DNA of 64,000 bases from Thiohalobacter sp. IOR34 (GTDB lineage Bacteria; Pseudomonadota; Gammaproteobacteria; Thiohalobacterales; Thiohalobacteraceae): positions 1,895,438 to 1,959,437 of the forward strand of contig NZ_CP128988.1 in the NCBI RefSeq assembly GCF_030406045.1, given 5' to 3'. The notes under the pieces are model-generated. The model made no database searches. It was not told the origin of the DNA and saw only the letters and a program-made list of their open reading frames with translations. The position numbers were made by a program, and so were the translations under genes. Every line of letters begins with the position of its first letter. The first letter of the stretch is position 1. Positions 59,254 through 64,000 of the stretch are shown here, in pieces.

Positions 59254-60558
59254 ATGACCGTAAACCGGGGAAGGCGTTGTTGGCGCAGCATGCTGGCGGC
59301 AGCACTGGGCACAGCACTGATGGTGACGGCCGAAACCGCGCTCACGGCGGACGATGCAGGCGACGGCAACGAGGCCGAGGCACTGTTCAAGAAGGGCATG
59401 AAGGCGCTGAAGGACGATCGCCTGCAGAGCGCCATCGAGGCATTCAACAGCATCCTCAGCAGCAATCCCCGGTTGCACCGTGCCCGCCTGGAGCTGGCGG
59501 TCGCCTATTACCGCTCCCTGCGATACGCCGAGGCACGACGCCTGGCCCAGGAGGTGCTGGACGATCCGACCACACCGGCCGAGGTGCGAGTGAGCATCCT
59601 CGCCTTCCTCGCCCAGGTGGACAAGGACGAGCAGCGCTTCATGAAGCGGCACGAATTCAGACCCTCGATCAGCGTCGGTCTGATGTACGACTCCAACGTC
59701 AATGTAGGTCCCAGCGCCGACGTGGTGGAAATCAACGGTCAGGTGCTGCAGCTGATCAGCGGCCAGAAACGCAGCGACAACGCCCTGCTGCTGAATGCCG
59801 GCCTGGCGCATCGCTACAAGCCGGGCAAGACCTTCACCGCGGGTGAACTGACCGGCAGCTTCGAGTGGCTCACCCAGGTCAACCTCTACAATCGCGAGTA
59901 CAACGACGAGAACGACTTCGACCTGACGGTGCTCTCCGGCAGCACGGGTCCGGCGTGGGTGGTACTGGGCCACTGGCGGGCGACCCTCAACCTGCGGCTG
60001 GACAAGATCTGGCTGGGCAACGATCCGCTGGCGCTGTTCAGCGGCATCAATCCGCTGGCAACCTGGCAGTTCCAGAACGGCGAGATCACCCTGGACGCCA
60101 GCCTCACCCGCCGCGACTACAGCGATGCCGCCGACAGCGGCCGCGAGGGCACCTACAAGTCTCTGGGCGCGGCGCTGGGCCACTACTACAAGCAGCGCAG
60201 GATCGCCGCCCAGGCCGGGGTGCGGGTATTCGACTTCAACGCCGACGACGACCGTTTCGGCAACGATGGCTGGGAACTCTTCCTCGGCGGCATCGTCCGC
60301 GCCTGGCAGGGTGGCAGCCTCTATGCCCGCGCCAGCTACAAGGACCTCGCCTACGATGGACAGGAACCCCTGTTCAACGTGGCGCGCGACGAACGGGAAC
60401 GGCGGCTGACGGCCGGTTTCCGGCACAGCTTCCGCACCGGCCGCCTGGACAAGTGGTCGCTGAACGGCAGCTTCAGCTATACGGACAACGACTCCAACGT
60501 GGCCATCTATGACTATGACCGCAGGCAGCTGAGCATCAACCTGTCCAGGACCTTCTGA
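59254..60558 (+). CDS. TPR-containing outer-membrane beta-barrel (Slam/DUF560-like)
   Basis: A 434-residue exported protein. Signal peptide (about 1-33; AAALGTALMVTAETALTA), then TPR-like helices (about 45-130; ALFKKGMKALKDDRLQSAIE). From about 145 it is a beta-rich barrel starting FRPSISVGLMYDSNVNVGPS and ending in an aromatic residue (LSINLSRTF). This fits surface lipoprotein assembly modifiers, which move lipoproteins or proteins to the cell surface. GAGGAG lies 6 nt before the ATG. IS630 separates it from its likely promoter. Confidence 0.72.
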   Translation: MTVNRGRRCWRSMLAAALGTALMVTAETALTADDAGDGNEAEALFKKGMKALKDDRLQSAIEAFNSILSSNPRLHRARLELAVAYYRSLRYAEARRLAQEVLDDPTTPAEVRVSILAFLAQVDKDEQRFMKRHEFRPSISVGLMYDSNVNVGPSADVVEINGQVLQLISGQKRSDNALLLNAGLAHRYKPGKTFTAGELTGSFEWLTQVNLYNREYNDENDFDLTVLSGSTGPAWVVLGHWRATLNLRLDKIWLGNDPLALFSGINPLATWQFQNGEITLDASLTRRDYSDAADSGREGTYKSLGAALGHYYKQRRIAAQAGVRVFDFNADDDRFGNDGWELFLGGIVRAWQGGSLYARASYKDLAYDGQEPLFNVARDERERRLTAGFRHSFRTGRLDKWSLNGSFSYTDNDSNVAIYDYDRRQLSINLSRTF

Positions 60559-60707
60559 AGCGCTCCCGCCCGGCTGACATGACACGCCCCCGAACCAACC
60601 GCCGGGGGCAGCACAACCAGGCGAACGGCGGCAAGAAGGAAACAGGAGATCGGGGCAGAAAAACCGCAGGGCCCGCGGGATCGCTGGCCCCGGTGGCAAT
60701 CGCAGTC

Positions 60708-60723
60708 TGGCACGGCGTTTGCA
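60708..60723 (+). promoter_or_regulatory. Sigma-54 promoter of the CMAH-like gene
   Basis: TGGCACG-GCGT-TTGCA is a perfect sigma-54 consensus with GG and GC 10 nt apart. Expected start of transcription near 60735, 58 bp before the ATG at 60793. Its conserved positions are identical to those of the flgB promoter at 31619-31634, and no other perfect match was found in the spacers I examined. Confidence 0.8.
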
Positions 60724-60792
60724 AATTTCCCACTTGCAGGTTCGGGTGACGTAGATTCGTCATTCATCACGCCATACAGGGAGGTTTATGCC

Positions 60793-62538
60793 ATGCCACA
60801 GGGACATGATCTGGTCCAGGTCGGGCCATTCGACAGTTTTTTCCCGGAAAACGACCCCTTCGTCAAACTCTCGCTGGCGGAATTTCCGCCCGGCATCCAT
60901 TCGACGGACGATTTCCTGTTCAAGCTCGACCCGCAACGCCGGGTGGTCTGGGTCGTTTCGCGCACCTGCGACCACGCCAACGGTCGCTTGTCCCTGTCCG
61001 AGGACGGCACCAAGGCCGTTTGTCCAAACCACGGCTGGTGTCTCGATCTGGAGCGGCTGACCTACAGCAACGTGGCCGTCAGCAAGAAACAGCTCGAGTT
61101 CAGCCAGTCCGGCGAAGAACTGCGCGTCAAGGCCATGAAGCCCGCGCTGCGGGTGCCGGAACATGCGCGATTCGGCGGCACCGGCGGCGCCACGGTGCGC
61201 TTCGTTTCGCACGCCTGCGTCGCCATCGACATCGGCGGCATCCGCATCGTCACCGATCCCTGGCTGCTGGGCCCCTGTTTCATGACCGGCTGGTGGCACG
61301 CGAGCCCGCCCAAGGCCGACGCCCTGGATATCCTCGCCAGCGCCGATCTCGTCTATATCTCTCACAACCATCCCGACCACATGGATCGCGAGACCCTGCA
61401 CTGGCTGCTGGAAGTGGATCCGGACAAGCCGCTGCTGGCACCGGGCTTCGCCACCGGCTCCGTTGCCCGTCCGCTGCGGGAAATGGGCTTCACCCGGGTC
61501 ACCGAGGTGCCCTTCAATCTGATTCATCGCGTCGGCGAGACGCCGGTCATCCTCAGCATCTTCAACTCCGGGGATTTCCGCGACGACAGCGGCCTGTTCG
61601 TGGCCTCCGACGATTTTTCCTGCCTGTTGACGGTCGATTCCGCAGCCCTGAACAACATGATCCTGCCCCGGAATGTCGACCTGCTCTGCACCGCCTTTGC
61701 CGGTGGTTCCTCCGGCTTCCCCTGGTGTTTCGAGCACCTGTCCCTCGAAGAGCGCGTTGCCATCGGACAGCGCTTCAAGGGCGCGGTCAGGGGCCTGGCG
61801 GCCGGTTACGTGCGGGAAACCCGACCGCGGGCCTATATGCCCTATGCCGGCTATTTCACGGAGGCGGCGTCGCGCGACAGCTTCATCAGGCAATACAACA
61901 CCAAGAATTCGCCGGACGAGATCCGCGAACTCATGTCCCGCGTCGCGCCCGCAATGAAATTCATCGACCCGCGCGAATCGGACAGCATCTCCTTCGATGG
62001 CAAGGCGGGCATCTCGACGTCGAAGGTCGAGCTGGATCCCCTGTATCGGATCGACGACGACTATGTCCAGGGATATATCGATGCCGAGGCGGAAGGCATC
62101 GAACACTATGCGCTGGAGGATATCAGGGACTACTTTCTAGCCTCCGGCTTCCGGGACGATCTGCTGGTCTACGTCCAGCCTTCGACGGATGATTTTCAAC
62201 CACTGGGCGATGGCCTGCGGATCAACTTCTCCGCCGACAGGCCGCGGGTGGAGATCATGTCGCCCATGGACCTGGCCGAGGAATACCGCCGGGCGGACAG
62301 CGAAGGTCCGCGGCAACTGATGATCCGGGTGAGAAGGGACCCGCTCTGGCAGGTCGTGTCGAAAGGCCTTCCCTGGGAAGACCTCAGCATTGGCTTCCAG
62401 TGCCGTGTCGAGAGAAAGCCGGACGTCTACAATTCGGATTTCTGGTTCCACTTCACCAATGTCTACATCGGCGGCGCGGTGGAAACCCCTGTTGCAGGAA
62501 CCGCATCCGGGAGGCAACAGCGGATCGGCAGCAGCTGA
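60793..62538 (+). CDS. CMP-N-acetylneuraminate hydroxylase-like (CMAH) Rieske/metallo-beta-lactamase-fold protein
   Basis: A 581-residue homolog of animal CMAH, which converts CMP-Neu5Ac to CMP-Neu5Gc with O2 and electrons from cytochrome b5. An N-terminal Rieske domain has CDHANG (C59, H61) and CPNHGW (C77, H80). A metallo-beta-lactamase-like core has DPWLLGPCFMTGWWH and YISHNHPDHMD (190-197). Further CMAH-like blocks are FAGGSSGFP, MPYAGYFTEA, YNTKNSPDEI and LSIGFQCRVERKPDVY. These align in order with the mammalian enzyme as I recall it. RBS GGAGG 8 nt upstream; sigma-54 promoter at 60708. It could act on CMP-legionaminate made by the operon at 1-6107. Confidence 0.88.
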   Translation: MPQGHDLVQVGPFDSFFPENDPFVKLSLAEFPPGIHSTDDFLFKLDPQRRVVWVVSRTCDHANGRLSLSEDGTKAVCPNHGWCLDLERLTYSNVAVSKKQLEFSQSGEELRVKAMKPALRVPEHARFGGTGGATVRFVSHACVAIDIGGIRIVTDPWLLGPCFMTGWWHASPPKADALDILASADLVYISHNHPDHMDRETLHWLLEVDPDKPLLAPGFATGSVARPLREMGFTRVTEVPFNLIHRVGETPVILSIFNSGDFRDDSGLFVASDDFSCLLTVDSAALNNMILPRNVDLLCTAFAGGSSGFPWCFEHLSLEERVAIGQRFKGAVRGLAAGYVRETRPRAYMPYAGYFTEAASRDSFIRQYNTKNSPDEIRELMSRVAPAMKFIDPRESDSISFDGKAGISTSKVELDPLYRIDDDYVQGYIDAEAEGIEHYALEDIRDYFLASGFRDDLLVYVQPSTDDFQPLGDGLRINFSADRPRVEIMSPMDLAEEYRRADSEGPRQLMIRVRRDPLWQVVSKGLPWEDLSIGFQCRVERKPDVYNSDFWFHFTNVYIGGAVETPVAGTASGRQQRIGSS

Positions 62539-62657
62539 GGCGATTCCCTGTGAGCGAGGGGCAGGTCGCGATTCATCGCCCATGCCGATCACTGATTGGG
62601 GAATGGTGATTCTATCGGGGAGCGGTCAGCGGCGAACACCGTAACCGTTTGAAAAAA

Positions 62658-62702
62658 TGGCGCGCCCGGCACGATTCGAACGTGCGACCGCCTGGTTCGT
62701 AG
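62658..62702 (-). other. 3' fragment of a tRNA-Arg gene; probable attachment site
   Basis: Read on the minus strand, anticodon loop CTACGAA (anticodon ACG) is followed by a partial arm, variable region, T arm CGCACG-TTCGAAT-CGTGC, acceptor strand CGGGCGC, G and CCA. The 5' half of the tRNA is absent: sequence beyond 62702 does not fold as a tRNA. Such 3'-tRNA pieces mark the ends of islands integrated by tyrosine recombinases. The AbiE genes begin 130 bp further on. The remainder of 62539-62832 shows no gene. Confidence 0.75.
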
Positions 62703-62832
62703 TTAGCAGATTAAATCGTAACTAGCTGTTTCTATTAACATATTCCGGATCGCCCGTTGCCCATTTTGCCCCACAATGCAGGACAATGCATAACCAATCC
62801 CCGCAAAAGTCCCGCAAGGATTTTCGTACCCG

Positions 62833-63804
62833 CTACAACGATCCGCGGTGTTTCCGGATATTGAGAGCCTTCCACTGAAGCTGGGGATGCTGCCTGATAC
62901 GCTCCGCCAACTCACCGTCGCCTGTCAGCAGTTCAGGAACGATCTCGCCACGCTCCAGCACCCGTTCCAGAAATTCGCGCTCGTGTGCCTCGAACGGCAG
63001 TACCATGGCCAGTCGCTCCCGGCATTCATCGACCAGCCGATCCATCCAGGCGCCCAGAACCTCCCGCTCGGGCACAGCATCCTCACGTAAAACGGGGAGC
63101 AGCTGTTGCTGCAGTTCCCGATAATCACAGCGGATGTCGGCCGGTGAGACGGCCCGCCAATCCTTGCGATTGCATGCGCCGTAGACGACAAACCCCAGCC
63201 TCAGCTTGTCACGATCGAGATTGCCAAACCTGAGCAACGCATGGGCATCGAAGAGATCCCGGCTGGCCTGTCTCGACAAGAGCGCCGCCAGCTTGCCGGC
63301 GGCGAGTTCGTGGAGATCGAGGATCGGTATGTCTTTCGCCTGGAATGTTCCTACGGGCCGTGAGTCCCGTCGTTGAATGGGCCATAGCGGTACCCTCAAG
63401 GTGAAGACCACGTCGATCTCCAGGTTGGCATTGCGCCCCAGGGCGTTGGTGTAGGCGAGCCGCCACTTTCCCCCGGCATGGGCTTCCGGCTGCCGGCGGA
63501 TACCAAACCCTTCCCGACTGCACACGGCCATGATGGCCTGTTCGATCTGCTTTCGTTCGGCCTGCATACCCGCACGATCGACCGCCCCCACATAGTTCAG
63601 GTCGATGTCCACCGACAATCGGGGAAGATCGAAGATGAAGAGGTTGAGCGCCGTCCCACCTTTCAGGACGACCCGATCCTTGAGGTAAGGATGTCGTTGG
63701 AAGGCGTTCAGCAAACCGATCAGGCGAATCACCTTGTCCAGGGTCTCTGGTGGAAAACCAGTGGCGGCCGCCTCGGACTGGAGTTCTTGCAAAGTAAGGT
63801 TCAC
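62833..63804 (-). CDS. abiEii: AbiEii-type nucleotidyltransferase toxin
   Basis: A 323-residue DUF1814/AbiEii protein. VVLKGGTALNLFIFDLPRLS and VDIDLNY form the GGT...DxD nucleotidyltransferase core. DLHELAAGKLAALLSRQASRD and LFDAHALL are the conserved later motifs (K and R/D). Toxins of this family block growth by adding nucleotides to tRNA, aborting phage infection. It overlaps the antitoxin gene by 4 bp (63801-63804). Located just inside a presumed island end. Confidence 0.88.
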   Translation of the reverse strand: MNLTLQELQSEAAATGFPPETLDKVIRLIGLLNAFQRHPYLKDRVVLKGGTALNLFIFDLPRLSVDIDLNYVGAVDRAGMQAERKQIEQAIMAVCSREGFGIRRQPEAHAGGKWRLAYTNALGRNANLEIDVVFTLRVPLWPIQRRDSRPVGTFQAKDIPILDLHELAAGKLAALLSRQASRDLFDAHALLRFGNLDRDKLRLGFVVYGACNRKDWRAVSPADIRCDYRELQQQLLPVLREDAVPEREVLGAWMDRLVDECRERLAMVLPFEAHEREFLERVLERGEIVPELLTGDGELAERIRQHPQLQWKALNIRKHRGSL

Positions 63805-64000
63805 GCGACCTCCTCCCAGGCCCGTTCGAGAACGGCGGGGGGTACGATCAGGTTCCAGGAGGCCACCAGCTTCCCGGGCTCTCGCCGGCTACGCTCCAGG
63901 TAACAGGGCTGTTTGGGTACGTGCTTGCGCAACCTGTCCAGATGCGCCTCCTCCACCATCAGGGCATCGCGATGCTGCTCCAGAAAGAACCCCACCTTGG
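63801..64000 (-). CDS. abiEi: AbiEi-type antitoxin, C-terminal part (cut by window edge)
   Basis: The last 65 or so codons of the gene before abiEii: KVGFFLEQHRDALMVEEAHL, RKHVPKQPCYLERS and LVASWNLIVPPAVLERAWEE. The position and the 4-bp overlap with the toxin fit the type IV antitoxin AbiEi, whose N-terminal winged helix represses the operon and whose C-terminal domain neutralises the toxin. The start lies beyond base 64000, so domain content cannot be confirmed. Confidence 0.7.
   Translation of the reverse strand, partial: KVGFFLEQHRDALMVEEAHLDRLRKHVPKQPCYLERSRREPGKLVASWNLIVPPAVLERAWEEVA

Noticed and set aside
60559..60707. Terminator after the outer-membrane protein gene
   Set aside because: GC-rich partial dyads are present but no T tract follows a stable stem.

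Overview
The window looks like a chromosomal segment of a GC-rich, polarly flagellated gammaproteobacterium. The evidence is the flgBCDEFGHIJKL block with divergent cheVR/flgA-flgM-flgN, perfect sigma-54 and good sigma-28 promoters, a RelA-type (p)ppGpp synthetase, CsdL/TcdA, MsrA, Mla genes and Pseudomonas-like REP palindromes. The species cannot be named from the sequence alone. No rRNA or CRISPR array was seen. There is one complete tRNA (Arg-CCT) and one 3' tRNA fragment.

Layout. (1) 1-8093, plus strand: the end of a legionaminic-acid operon (legB fragment, legC, legG, legI, NeuD/LegH-type acyltransferase, PtmE-like CBS-nucleotidyltransferase, legF) followed by a large Maf-like/GT-B glycosyltransferase. 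(2) 8112-20988, minus strand: an unusual sugar/glycan cassette. It holds a TPR-dioxygenase, a GT-B transferase, two sulfotransferases, two paralogous radical SAM/SPASM enzymes, a TPP-dependent E1 alpha/beta pair without E2/E3, a domain-swapped nucleotidyltransferase-kinase, a GmhA-like SIS isomerase and an NAD-dependent epimerase. (3) 21409-36198: flagellar and chemotaxis genes. (4) 36230-38350: tRNA-Arg and a DUF6502/DUF5666 pair. (5) 38932-49955: relA, then a nine-gene minus-strand run coupling a diguanylate cyclase/phosphodiesterase and an HDOD-SpoIIE/RsbW/STAS partner switch to Mla-type lipid transport. (6) 50111-57671: housekeeping and membrane genes (CarS-like, metallophosphoesterase, rhomboid, K+ channel, MsrA, TcdA). 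(7) 57672-62538: dispersed repeats, an IS630 element, a TPR/beta-barrel outer-membrane gene and a homolog of CMP-Neu5Ac hydroxylase (CMAH). (8) 62658-64000: a tRNA-Arg 3' fragment that looks like an attachment site, then an AbiE-type toxin-antitoxin pair cut by the window edge.

How it fits together. Regions 1-3 together suggest flagellin glycosylation: a CMP-legionaminate supply, dedicated transferases, and a second undescribed sugar pathway immediately beside the hook-rod operon. The CMAH homolog at 60793 carries a perfect sigma-54 promoter identical in its conserved positions to the one driving flgB. It may therefore be co-regulated with the flagellum and modify the CMP-nonulosonate N-acyl group. 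That link is inference.

A roughly 250-bp family of inverted-repeat elements (ends TTAGCCCG..ATTGCACCAAGG) recurs at 21171, 38489, 56665 and 57996. Its tips supply the stop codons of flgL and tcdA.
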